DNA of 64,000 bases from Planctomycetaceae bacterium. GTDB taxonomy: Bacteria; Planctomycetota; Planctomycetia; Pirellulales; Thermoguttaceae. Below the pieces are notes generated by a model. The model did no database searches. It saw only the letters and a list, made by a program, of their open reading frames with translations, and was not told the DNA's origin. Of this stretch, positions 13,778 to 25,370 are shown in pieces. The position numbers were made by a program, and so were the translations under genes. The stretch covers positions 1 to 64,000 of the forward strand of contig WRKP01000002.1 of NCBI GenBank assembly GCA_009778035.1, given 5' to 3'. Positions within the stretch are counted from its first letter, which is position 1. Each line of letters begins with the position of its first letter.

Positions 13778-16657
13778 TCAGCCGCCGCGCAACTTCCTCG
13801 CAATCCGACCACGCAAAATGATTGCCGTTAAATTGAGCGTTAATACCAAGATGATCAACGTCGCTACCAATCCATACTGATTGTACGGCACCATATTCGC
13901 CAACCGATCGCCCACCGCTATGTCATATGCCGAATACGATAATATCGGCGTATGCTCAAATAATATATTCGTCCAACTTACAATCCCGCCCGTTGCAACC
14001 GCACACGTAAACAACAACGATGCCGTATCGCCCGCCGCCCGACTCATTGCTAAAATCGTTCCCGTTAATATGCCCGGTAACGCTGCCGGAAACGTTACCG
14101 TAAAAAAACACCGCGTTGCACTCGCTCCCAATCCCAGCGCAGCCTCCCGAAATGTTTGCGGTACACTCCGAATCGCCTCCTCACTCGCCCGAATCAATAC
14201 CGGCAATACCAATATCGCAAGCGTTAGCGAACCCGCTAAAATACACGGCTTCTTCGTGATGTAATGCACAATCACCGCCAAGCCGAAAAGCCCAAATACA
14301 ATACTCGGGACGCCCGCCAGTGTGTCGATCGCCAAGCGAATCGTACGCGTGATGACACCGTCCTCCTTTGCCGTTTCAACCAAATACGCCGCCGTCGCAA
14401 CGCCAATCGGCATCGCGAAAAGAATTGCGAAAAATGTCACAATCAGCGTTCCCAACAACGCAGGGCCGATTCCGCCCATAAAATATCCCGCCGTCGGAGC
14501 ATCGTAAAAATATCCCCAGTAGAACGTCCACCGCGGATTCATCATCCGGTCGATGTTCGATTCCAAATACTCGAGCATTTCCCGGAGTTCCGCAAAGACG
14601 GGCTCGTCGAAAATATCTGCCCGATTGATCGGCACTTCGCGGTTCGGGAGCACATTGCCCTCTTCGTCCCATTGCGGTTTCCAAACGGTCGTTCGGAGAA
14701 TAGCCTCACAGTATTTTTCTGTCATAACCCAATGCGGGGTGCCGTAGCGGATTTCCGGCGGAAGATGTTCGATGCCTTCTCGTATTTCCGGCCCGAGCAA
14801 CCCGCCGTTGCCGTCGCTGCCGGTGATGCGGTGCCGAAGTTCCTGAAAAGCCGTGCCGTACGTCTTGTTAGGGTCTGCAATCGTCGGCGTTTCACGCAGT
14901 TCCACGTTGACTGCTTGGGCAAACTCGAAATACCGTTGCATCACGATGGCCGTTTCGTAAGCGGGCGTTCCCTCGAGGATTTCATCAGGAGCCGAAGGCG
15001 TTAATCCCGGGGTAATATCCGTCGATTCGCACATCCTGTTAAATGCCCGTAAAAGCCTACGGGACGCATTGTCAATTTCCCGGCGCCGGCTTTCTTCCTC
15101 TTCGAGCCGCTGGGCGAGGTTTGCCCTCGCCTCTTCGGACAGAGCAACGTCGAGTTCATGTTGCAGTTGGGCTAAAATCTGCTCGCTTTCCTGCCGCGTC
15201 GCTCTATCCCGTCGGGCGGCCTGTTCCAGGAGCGGTTCGGGCGCAAGCCAAGCGAATCGGTCGAGCGTTTCGTAAACCGGCTTGCGGACGGCAAAGCATT
15301 GCTCGAATTCTGCCCGTACCGCTTCGAGATGGCCACGCTGGTATTGGTTTTTCAGAAAAAGCCGATGTTCGACCGTCGCCCGAAACAAAAAAGCCTCCCG
15401 GCCATTGCCCAGGAGCGGGCCGAGCACGATGAAGAGAACTCCCGTCAGGCAAAAAACCGAGGCAAAACCGGCCAGCGTGAACAGTCTGTCCATAGTATTA
15501 CGGGCAAAAAGGTGCAGCCGGGGGCCCAGCCGTTTGATCAGGCCATGCACGGCATGCTCCCACCAACGGAAGGGGATGCTGACAGAGGCCGCTGCGTAAT
15601 CCAGGGATTTTCTGACCAAAATACCGATTTTTCTGAACGCATATGACAGATAGGAAATGGATGTTTCGGGCTCTGTGATCGTTTTTGCGGGCTTACTTCG
15701 TGCGGCGGACTCGCCCATCTTGGAGCGGAAGCGGTGCGAAAGTTGTTCGGACACCAAATTGAGGCAGAAAGTGAAAATCAGCAACACGAATCCGACGGCA
15801 AAGAGCGCACTGCGGTGCATCGAGTCGGCGGAGGTTTCGCCCATATCGGACGCGACGGTTGCCGTCATTGTCCGAACCGCTTCGGTAAAGGAACCGAGGA
15901 CGGCTTGGACGTCGTACCAGGGTGTCGGAACATTGGATGCGTTGCCGGCGGCCATCCAAACGACCATTGTTTCGCCGATTGCCCGCATCATCCCGAGGAC
16001 GATGGCCGTCAAAATACCGCTATGAGCGGCCGGCAAGACGACTTTTGTAAGGGTTTCAAATCGCGTTGCCCCGAGCGCGTAGGATGCTTCGCGAAGTTCT
16101 CTGCCCAGGGATGTCATCGCATCTTCGGCAACGCTGACGATGGTCGGGATGGCCATAATCGCAAGCACGAGCGAGGCGTTGAGGGCGTTTGTTCCCGATG
16201 GAAAGCCGAATGTATCTTGGAGCCAGGGGGCGACGACTTTGATGGCAAAGAAGCCGAAGGCGACGGAGGGGATTGCCGCCAGGAGTTCCATGATGGGCTT
16301 GATCCATTGCCGAACTTGAAAGGGAACCATATCGCTGAGGACGACGGCAGTCATCACGCCGATGGGGACGGCGATGCACATGGCACCGAATGTTACGAGA
16401 ATGGAGCCGTAGATCATGGAGAGCATCCCGAATTGGGCGTCGGCTCGTTCGGGATGCCATTCGGGCGAGGAGAGGACGTTGAAAATGTTTTCTTGCGTGA
16501 AGAAGGGAATGCTTTTCCAGGTAATGAAGATAAAAATCGCGATAACGGCGAGGAGTGCGATATTAGCGACTCGCGCGAGGAGCCAGCCGCCGATCCAGGC
16601 TCGGATACGGCGTAATCGGTCTTCTCTTTTGGAGAGGAGGAGAGTATTCTTGTTCAT
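13778..16657 (-). CDS. Fused phosphate ABC transporter permease PstC-PstA
   Basis: This 959-residue membrane protein holds both halves of the phosphate channel. Residues ~1-330 are PstC-like, with six helices and the EAA loop ELREASYALGATRFE that contacts the ATPase. Residues ~395-959 are PstA-like, with their own EAA loop TFREAALGLGASATR and the C-terminal AYDIAVGDRLANMVPYNQYG region. Between the first PstA helix (~400-420) and the rest lies an unusual ~280-residue hydrophilic insert, rich in Glu, Arg and Gln and partly coiled coil, predicted on the outer side. PstA usually has no such insert. No pstS, pstB or phoU is adjacent. The family is secure and the fusion is continuous in one frame; the insert's role is unknown. 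Confidence 0.9.
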   Translation of the reverse strand: MNKNTLLLSKREDRLRRIRAWIGGWLLARVANIALLAVIAIFIFITWKSIPFFTQENIFNVLSSPEWHPERADAQFGMLSMIYGSILVTFGAMCIAVPIGVMTAVVLSDMVPFQVRQWIKPIMELLAAIPSVAFGFFAIKVVAPWLQDTFGFPSGTNALNASLVLAIMAIPTIVSVAEDAMTSLGRELREASYALGATRFETLTKVVLPAAHSGILTAIVLGMMRAIGETMVVWMAAGNASNVPTPWYDVQAVLGSFTEAVRTMTATVASDMGETSADSMHRSALFAVGFVLLIFTFCLNLVSEQLSHRFRSKMGESAARSKPAKTITEPETSISYLSYAFRKIGILVRKSLDYAAASVSIPFRWWEHAVHGLIKRLGPRLHLFARNTMDRLFTLAGFASVFCLTGVLFIVLGPLLGNGREAFLFRATVEHRLFLKNQYQRGHLEAVRAEFEQCFAVRKPVYETLDRFAWLAPEPLLEQAARRDRATRQESEQILAQLQHELDVALSEEARANLAQRLEEEESRRREIDNASRRLLRAFNRMCESTDITPGLTPSAPDEILEGTPAYETAIVMQRYFEFAQAVNVELRETPTIADPNKTYGTAFQELRHRITGSDGNGGLLGPEIREGIEHLPPEIRYGTPHWVMTEKYCEAILRTTVWKPQWDEEGNVLPNREVPINRADIFDEPVFAELREMLEYLESNIDRMMNPRWTFYWGYFYDAPTAGYFMGGIGPALLGTLIVTFFAILFAMPIGVATAAYLVETAKEDGVITRTIRLAIDTLAGVPSIVFGLFGLAVIVHYITKKPCILAGSLTLAILVLPVLIRASEEAIRSVPQTFREAALGLGASATRCFFTVTFPAALPGILTGTILAMSRAAGDTASLLFTCAVATGGIVSWTNILFEHTPILSYSAYDIAVGDRLANMVPYNQYGLVATLIILVLTLNLTAIILRGRIARKLRGG

Positions 16658-16761
16658 ACTGGCGGGCTGGCACCGCCCAATTCGATGGTCGTATGCAGTA
16701 AGTTTAGCAGGTCGGCGTGAAAAGTAAATGAAGAAATTGTTAAGATTATGCTAAGGCACCC

Positions 16762-16800
16762 AAGAGCGGGGGGCGTTAGCCCCCCGGGAACGACTCCGCA
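16762..16800. repeat. GC-rich palindromic repeat (second family)
   Basis: GGGGGGCGTTAGCCCCCCGG is a strong hairpin matching the copies at 34519, 52296-52388 and 54008. It lies between divergent pstCA and rimO, just before the rimO promoter. Confidence 0.7.
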
Positions 16801-16806
16801 AGTCTC

Positions 16807-16835
16807 TTGACAACCTCGCCGCCAGCCGGTAAACT
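16807..16835 (+). promoter_or_regulatory. Sigma-70-type promoter of rimO
   Basis: TTGACA at 16807-16812 and TAAACT at 16830-16835 are spaced by 17 bp. Transcription would start near 16842, leaving a ~26-nt leader before the TTG start of rimO. That leader has no evident Shine-Dalgarno sequence. Confidence 0.75.
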
Positions 16836-16867
16836 ACCATCCTGCGTACCGCACACCCCTCAAACGA

Positions 16868-18166
16868 TTGCCAAACATCCAACCCCGTACTTTTTCGGTC
16901 ATCTCGCTCGGCTGTCCCAAAAATCTCGTCGACAGCGAACAATACGTGTTCTCCCTGAAACAAAACGGACTCGAATTTCAAACCAATATCGAAAACTGCG
17001 AACTCGTTGTCCTCAATACCTGCGGATTCCTACAGTCCGCACGAAACGAAGCACGAGAATATCTCCAAGCACTCATCGAACTGAAAAAAAATAAAACCAT
17101 CGGCCGCATCGCCGTCCGTGGCTGTATGACCAAAGCCGAAGGCATCGAATCGCTCGCCCAAGAGTTTCCCGACGTCGATGAATGGTCTGCCTTTTCGCCA
17201 GAACAAGCCCCATCCGGTACGGAACTCGCCGTCCCGAGACATATCCTGACCGAAAAACACGTTGCCTATCTTCGCATTGCCGACGGATGCAATCGACGGT
17301 GTGCATTTTGTGCCATCCCCAACATCCGCGGGAACTTCCGAAGCATGACGGAAAACCATGTCCTCGACGAAGCCAAATGGCTTGCCGAATCTGGCGTGAA
17401 GGAACTCGTTGTCATCGCCCAAGAAACAACCTTTTGGGGCAGCGATCTGCCCGATAAACCAAAATTGGCCGATTTGCTGCGGAAACTGGAAACTATCGAC
17501 GGCATCCGGTGGATTCGGCTGATGTACACGTATCCGCAGTATTTTGAGGATGATTTAATCGACCTTTTTGCGGCGGGCGGGAAACTGTTGCCGTACATTG
17601 ATATGCCGTTGCAGCATGCGAACGATGAAATGCTCAAAACGATGAACCGTCGGGTAACGAAATTGGAGACCGAACGGCTGTTAGAGAAACTTCGGACGCG
17701 GATTGACCATTTGGTGCTTCGCACTTCGTTCATAGTGGGTTTTCCCGGCGAAACGGACGCGATGTTTACGGAATTGCTGCATTTCGTGGAGCAATGGAAG
17801 TTTGAACGGGCGTCGGCCTTTGCTTTTTCGCCGGAGTCAGGCACGCCGGCGTATCAATTTAAGCCGAGGGTGCCGGCCAAGACGATAGATCGGCGATTGG
17901 AGCAACTTTGTAAGGTTATGCGCAAGCATACGGTTGCGTGGGCGAGTCAGCAAAAGGGGAAGATTTTGCAAGTCCAGATAGACGGCAACTTTATGGACGA
18001 GTTTGGCCGCAAGGAGCCGCAGTTATTCATAGGTCGAACGGTTGCGGACGCACCGGATGTTGATTCGGTCGTGTATGTTACGGGCGAGGCTTTGGTTCCG
18101 GGCTCGCTGATTGAATGCGAAATTTTGGATGTCAATGAAGTCGACCTCGTCGGCATCGCGGTTTAG
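16868..18166 (+). CDS. rimO: Ribosomal protein S12 methylthiotransferase RimO
   Basis: The protein has 432 residues and uses a TTG start (MPNIQPRTFSVISLGCPKN); no in-frame ATG precedes the first essential cysteine. RimO is a radical-SAM enzyme that adds a methylthio group to a conserved aspartate of ribosomal protein S12. The N-terminal cluster ligands are C16 (GCPKN), C52 (LNTCGF) and C86 (VRGCMT). The radical-SAM cluster ligands are C141, C145 and C148 in CNRRCAFC. The C-terminal TRAM-like domain covers about the last 65 residues. LGCPKNLVDSE separates RimO from MiaB. It lies alone behind a good promoter. Confidence 0.95.
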   Translation: MPNIQPRTFSVISLGCPKNLVDSEQYVFSLKQNGLEFQTNIENCELVVLNTCGFLQSARNEAREYLQALIELKKNKTIGRIAVRGCMTKAEGIESLAQEFPDVDEWSAFSPEQAPSGTELAVPRHILTEKHVAYLRIADGCNRRCAFCAIPNIRGNFRSMTENHVLDEAKWLAESGVKELVVIAQETTFWGSDLPDKPKLADLLRKLETIDGIRWIRLMYTYPQYFEDDLIDLFAAGGKLLPYIDMPLQHANDEMLKTMNRRVTKLETERLLEKLRTRIDHLVLRTSFIVGFPGETDAMFTELLHFVEQWKFERASAFAFSPESGTPAYQFKPRVPAKTIDRRLEQLCKVMRKHTVAWASQQKGKILQVQIDGNFMDEFGRKEPQLFIGRTVADAPDVDSVVYVTGEALVPGSLIECEILDVNEVDLVGIAV

Positions 18167-18337
18167 GGCGGGGGGGATCGAGGGACTCTAAAAGTTAATA
18201 TAGGCAAAATTTAACGGTTTTTCTGCCTGTAATGCTCTTTATCAAGATTAAACCGGTTGTATGACGAAATCCTCTTTAGACGGTTATAGCGAATATGCAG
18301 GCTATAACAAAAGTACCCCTTTTAACGTGATCTCCCA

Positions 18338-19798
18338 ATGATGAGAACGTTTTTTATCACATCGGCTTCGCTGTTTATCGTAAGTTGCTGCTTAATCTCC
18401 TCTTGCATGGGTTCCAGTGAAGAACCACGAGCAAATTGGGCGACCGAAGCCTATCAGAAAAACTGCGTCTCCGTTGTCTTCATCCAAGGCGACAAAGTCG
18501 AAGAACGACGCGGAAGCAATACCGATTCCGAAAGAACCTTCAACGGAATGGGAAGCGGTATCATCATCGACGAACGGGGATACATCATCACCAACTATCA
18601 CGTCGTCAAAGATATTCGGCGAATCCAAGTCAAAACCCACGACGAACAGGATTTCGTCGCAACGCTCGTTGCAAAAGATGCCGATACCGACTTGGCGCTC
18701 ATTAAAATCAATACCCGCGCTCCGCTGCGGCCAATCACCTTCGGACGCTCCAACGACTTAATGCCGGGCGAAGTCTGTTTGGCCATCGGAAATCCCTACG
18801 GCTATGTTTATTCGCTGACGGATGGCCGAATCAGTGCCATCAACCGCGAAGTCGGCGTCGATGGCTCTTCGCTGGTGTATCGCGCAGCCATCCAAACGAA
18901 TACGGAAATCAATCCCGGCAACTCCGGCGGGCCGCTCATAAACATACACGGCGAAATGATTGGAATCAACGTTGCCATCCGGCAGGGAGCGACGGGAATC
19001 GCCTTTGCGACACCGGTCGATCAGGTCGTCGAGGTTGCCGCGAGACTCCTCGGGGAAGTTGTCAACCAGCAAGTCGCCCACGGAATTACGGTCTCGCAAA
19101 ACGAGCCGAGCGATTACAATGCCGTGAAACGCTTTTTCATTCGGGTTGAATCCGTCGAAAGCAACAGTCCGGCAGCGTTTGCGGGCATCCAAAGGGGTGA
19201 TATTCTCTCCGGGATAGGAAAATACACTTTGCGTAACAAACTTGATTTTTATCGGGCTTTGCTCGACCTGCAACCAAACGAAGATATTGCGTTTTCCTTG
19301 TTTAGGAACCGAGAATTGCTGGATGTTGCTGTGGTCGTTACCGCACCGCGAAGGGGAGCCGTTGCCAATCGGAATGTGTCGCCCGGTGCATCGCCGAGTG
19401 TCTCTCCGCAGCCGGCCGTTGCGGCTCCTAGGACGGCGAGCAATACGGCAAATAACTCTGCATTGGCCGAGGCGGACAGGATGGTTTGGGAAAATCTCGG
19501 CATTCAATACGCGGCGATGCCTCCGCAGGAATTTGCAAAATCGTATCAAGAGTTTCTGACCAAGTTTGACGGAGCCGTCATCGTCCGAGCGGTACGGGAA
19601 GGCAGTCCGGCGGACCAGGCGGGCTTCACGACGGGCGACTTGGTTGTGGGAATCGGCCCTTGGGGAACGACTTCGGCCAATGACATTCGCTGGATTGCCG
19701 CCAAAGAATGGTCGAAAATCCGCTCGGAAAACGAAAAACTGCAAGCCGACGTCATTCGGGAAGGCACACACTATCTTGCGGAAATCCCGATGCAGTAA
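18338..19798 (+). CDS. HtrA/DegP-type trypsin-like protease with two PDZ domains
   Basis: A 486-residue periplasmic quality-control protease. The N-terminus is hydrophobic and ends in LISSC, so a lipoprotein anchor at C23 is possible. The catalytic triad is complete: H88 in TNYHVV, D118 in DTDLAL and S196 in NPGNSGGPL. PDZ1 covers about residues 245-325 (VESNSPAAFAGIQRGDILSG). A Ser/Pro/Ala-rich linker follows (~335-380), then a divergent PDZ2 (~395-480; VREGSPADQAGFTTGDLV). The length and two-PDZ layout match DegP/DegQ relatives. The gene is monocistronic. The ~170 bp upstream contain GGTTATAGCG and CTATAACA motifs like those near the flagellin genes. Confidence 0.93.
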   Translation: MMRTFFITSASLFIVSCCLISSCMGSSEEPRANWATEAYQKNCVSVVFIQGDKVEERRGSNTDSERTFNGMGSGIIIDERGYIITNYHVVKDIRRIQVKTHDEQDFVATLVAKDADTDLALIKINTRAPLRPITFGRSNDLMPGEVCLAIGNPYGYVYSLTDGRISAINREVGVDGSSLVYRAAIQTNTEINPGNSGGPLINIHGEMIGINVAIRQGATGIAFATPVDQVVEVAARLLGEVVNQQVAHGITVSQNEPSDYNAVKRFFIRVESVESNSPAAFAGIQRGDILSGIGKYTLRNKLDFYRALLDLQPNEDIAFSLFRNRELLDVAVVVTAPRRGAVANRNVSPGASPSVSPQPAVAAPRTASNTANNSALAEADRMVWENLGIQYAAMPPQEFAKSYQEFLTKFDGAVIVRAVREGSPADQAGFTTGDLVVGIGPWGTTSANDIRWIAAKEWSKIRSENEKLQADVIREGTHYLAEIPMQ

Positions 19799-19829
19799 GA
19801 AGGGAGCACGGGCAACACGCGAAACGCTC

Positions 19830-19984
19830 TCGAGCATTTCGCGAATTGGAGTGGAATCGCTCCCGTCATCCCGGCCACACAACGTCATCCCGGCGCAAGC
19901 CGGGAACCAGCATCACACGCAATGTCTGGATTCCGGCCTTCGCCGGAATGATGGTTTTTCCAAAGCAAAAACGAATCCGCCCTA
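19830..19984. repeat. MITE-like element ending in the stop codon of the PPIase gene
   Basis: The left end is CGAGCATTTCGCGAATTGGA and two hairpin cores follow. The right part is CCAAAGCAAAAACGAATCCG then CCCTA. On the minus strand the right end reads TAGGGCGGATTCG, and its TAG terminates the gene at 19982-21223. Confidence 0.8.
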
Positions 19985-21223
19985 CCGTCTTCTATTTTTC
20001 CTCACATCGTAGGCATGATCGCGTTTGTTTAGAACTTTCGCTTCCACAATTCGGTCCAACGTGGGAATGATACTTTCCGTCTCTTGGGGATCAACCCGCT
20101 GAATGTCGGCCAACACTTCAATACCTTCGACGACCCGGCCAAAAACCGTATGCCGGCCGTCCAAAAATGAAGTCGGAATAAACGTCAGGAAAAATTGCGA
20201 ACCGTTTGTATTCGCACCGGCATTCGCCATACTGATTGAACCTCGGAAATGCTTGCGGGCCTGCGGAAACCTGTTTCCGGTTTCGCAATCGAAATTATAG
20301 CCGGGCCCCCCGCCGCCCGTTCCCGTCGGGTCGCCGCCCTGTGCCATAAAGTTCGGCAATACCCGATGGAACACGACATCGTTGTAAAAACCTTGTTCGA
20401 CCAGCGAAACGAAATTCGCAACCGTATTCGGGGCCTCATTTTCGAAAAGTTCGAGCACGATTTTCCCTTTCGAGGTCGTCAGTTCGACGCGGGGCAATTT
20501 TTTGGCGGGATCTTGCTGCCCAGCCTCGGTTTCGGCCTTGCGGATTGCCTGTTCTTGCCTCCAGGCTGCTCGGGTTTGCGGCATGGCCGTCAGTTGGTTT
20601 TGAATCGTTCGGAGAAAGTCCCGTTGCGAAACAGCAAAACTCGTCATGACTTTATCCAATTCGCCCGATTCCGCGGCCGTTTTGAGCCATTCATCGGCTT
20701 CGTCGTAGTTCATCGAGAGCAGTGCAGAGAGGCCTGCAAAAACATAAAATCGGTCGGCTCCCTGGTCGAGGCCTGATGACGCGAGACGCTTGAAAACACG
20801 GACGGATTCTTCATAATTTTCGCGGTGGAACTCAAAAGCGACCGTCGAATAGAGCAGATTCATAACCGCGGGATTGCGGTTGGGCGTTTCTTCATGGGCT
20901 TCGAGTGCCTGTTCGATGGATTTTTTATGGAGGGCAAGCCCTTGTTGATAGAGTCGGGGATGTTCTGCATCAATTTCCGCTTGGCGTTCCGGGCGGGCAT
21001 CTTGATACTCGATTTTCATGGCCGTCAACTTTTTGGCCAGTTCCCGATACTCGTTGAGCGAATCCATAAACAACTTGTTTTTGGGACCGAGTTCGGCGGC
21101 CTCTTGCTCGGTATGGGCATATTGAGGCGGTGTTGTTCCGCTTTCTTGAGCGGCCAGAAAAACACAAAGGGGGAAGATGCCGAGCATAAAAAACAAGCAA
21201 CGGATTGGGGAATAGTTTAGCAT
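19982..21223 (-). CDS. Secreted cyclophilin-type peptidyl-prolyl isomerase
   Basis: A 413-residue protein. A signal peptide ([20 protein letters not shown]) is followed by ~220 residues of helical, TPR-like sequence that probably binds partners. From about residue 250 a complete cyclophilin domain follows, speeding proline isomerisation during folding outside the cytoplasm. Active-site segments are visible: [20 protein letters not shown], then [18 protein letters not shown] and [15 protein letters not shown]. The arginine and the QGGD, NGSQFF and HTVFG motifs are intact. The extreme C-terminus (KNRRR) reads directly into a TAG supplied by a MITE end. It is convergent with the HtrA-like protease, another envelope protein-folding factor. 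Confidence 0.92.
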   Translation of the reverse strand: MLNYSPIRCLFFMLGIFPLCVFLAAQESGTTPPQYAHTEQEAAELGPKNKLFMDSLNEYRELAKKLTAMKIEYQDARPERQAEIDAEHPRLYQQGLALHKKSIEQALEAHEETPNRNPAVMNLLYSTVAFEFHRENYEESVRVFKRLASSGLDQGADRFYVFAGLSALLSMNYDEADEWLKTAAESGELDKVMTSFAVSQRDFLRTIQNQLTAMPQTRAAWRQEQAIRKAETEAGQQDPAKKLPRVELTTSKGKIVLELFENEAPNTVANFVSLVEQGFYNDVVFHRVLPNFMAQGGDPTGTGGGGPGYNFDCETGNRFPQARKHFRGSISMANAGANTNGSQFFLTFIPTSFLDGRHTVFGRVVEGIEVLADIQRVDPQETESIIPTLDRIVEAKVLNKRDHAYDVRKNRRR

Positions 21224-21369
21224 TGTGGTACGGGAACGATGGAGGGATCAAGCGATTGTTCCTAACTCCTGGTTTTCCGCTTTCGTGGAAAGACGTTAAG
21301 AGTTATGGAACGGCCCATTCTAACAAAATCTGACGAATAAACAAGCGATCTTCGCGGTTTCCCGGACAA

Positions 21370-21517
21370 TAGGGCGTATCCATTTTTACTTTGGACAAAA
21401 ATATCGTCATTCCGGCGAAAGCCGGAATCCAGACACGCGGCGTGCATGCCGTTTTCCTGGTTCCCGGCTTTCGCCGGGATGACGGAGGGGCATCAAGCCC
21501 CATTCTGAATATGCTGC
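21370..21517. repeat. MITE-like element, nearly complete
   Basis: It starts TAGGGCGTATCCATTTTTAC, has both hairpin cores, and ends in ATTCTGAATATGCTG, matching the other family end. It lies between the PPIase start and the histidine kinase end (stop at 21536), about 20 bp short of the kinase stop codon. Confidence 0.8.
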
Positions 21518-21535
21518 GTGTTCTGCATCCCAGGC

Positions 21536-24775
<3,240 letters not shown>

Positions 24776-24860
24776 CGACCGGATTTTAGCCGTTCCATCC
24801 TTGGCACGGAGGGGTTATACCATAAACGGCAAAAAAATCAATCGCGTGCAATACCGCTCC

Positions 24861-24922
24861 CTGGATTCCGGCTTTCGCCGGAATGACGATTTTTTGTCCA
24901 AAGCAAAAATGAATACGATCTA
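24861..24922. repeat. Half MITE-like element ending in the stop codon of rpsR
   Basis: The right half only: one hairpin (TTCCGGCTTTCGCCGGAA), TTTGTCCAAAGCAAAAATGA, and the end ATACGATCTA. On the minus strand this begins TAGATCGTATTCATTTTTGC, and the TAG is the stop codon of rpsR. Confidence 0.8.
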
Positions 24923-25198
24923 GTCCGTGACGTAGGGCAGCAGGGCCATAAACCGGGCTCGTTTGATCGCAACCGCGACGGCGTGCTGACTGATGGATGA
25001 GCATCCCGTTTTTCGTCGGCTGAGTATTTTTCCCTGTCGGCTTGTTAGTTTTTTGAGCAGTTCAACATCCTTGTAATCGACGAACATCGGCCGCGGTCTT
25101 TGCCCGCCGACCATTAAGGGATCGCGCCTTTGAATTTGGACGCGTGCTTTTGTTCGTTTTCGCTGTTTGAATTTCGATTTTTTAGAAAATGGAGGCAT
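24920..25198 (-). CDS. rpsR: 30S ribosomal protein S18
   Basis: The protein has 92 residues. The conserved S18 core is plain: [39 protein letters not shown] and the C-terminal [12 protein letters not shown]18 pairs with S6 on the platform of the small subunit. The N-terminal extension is basic ([20 protein letters not shown]). In many bacteria rpsR sits between rpsF/ssb and rplI; here it stands alone with its own promoter. The stop codon TAG belongs to an inserted MITE end, and the protein otherwise ends normally (PYVTD). An essential gene ending this way shows that the insertion point is harmless. Confidence 0.95.
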   Translation of the reverse strand: MPPFSKKSKFKQRKRTKARVQIQRRDPLMVGGQRPRPMFVDYKDVELLKKLTSRQGKILSRRKTGCSSISQHAVAVAIKRARFMALLPYVTD

Positions 25199-25237
25199 TG
25201 TATTTCTGATTGTCGCCGCAGATTAAATCTTCGGGCT

Positions 25238-25265
25238 ATTTTACTTTGTTTTTTCGCTCTTTCAA
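25238..25265 (-). promoter_or_regulatory. Promoter of rpsR
   Basis: On the minus strand TTGAAA (25260-25265) and TAAAAT (25238-25243) are 16 bp apart, giving a leader of roughly 35 nt before the ATG at 25198. Confidence 0.7.
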
Positions 25266-25370
25266 GCCCCCGACGGGGCGACGCCAATATACGGGACAGG
25301 GTGGCTCCAGGGCGATTGCTCACCCCGAGCCTCCTGGTCAGTCCATCCACAAATCCGCTGATCGCGAGGA

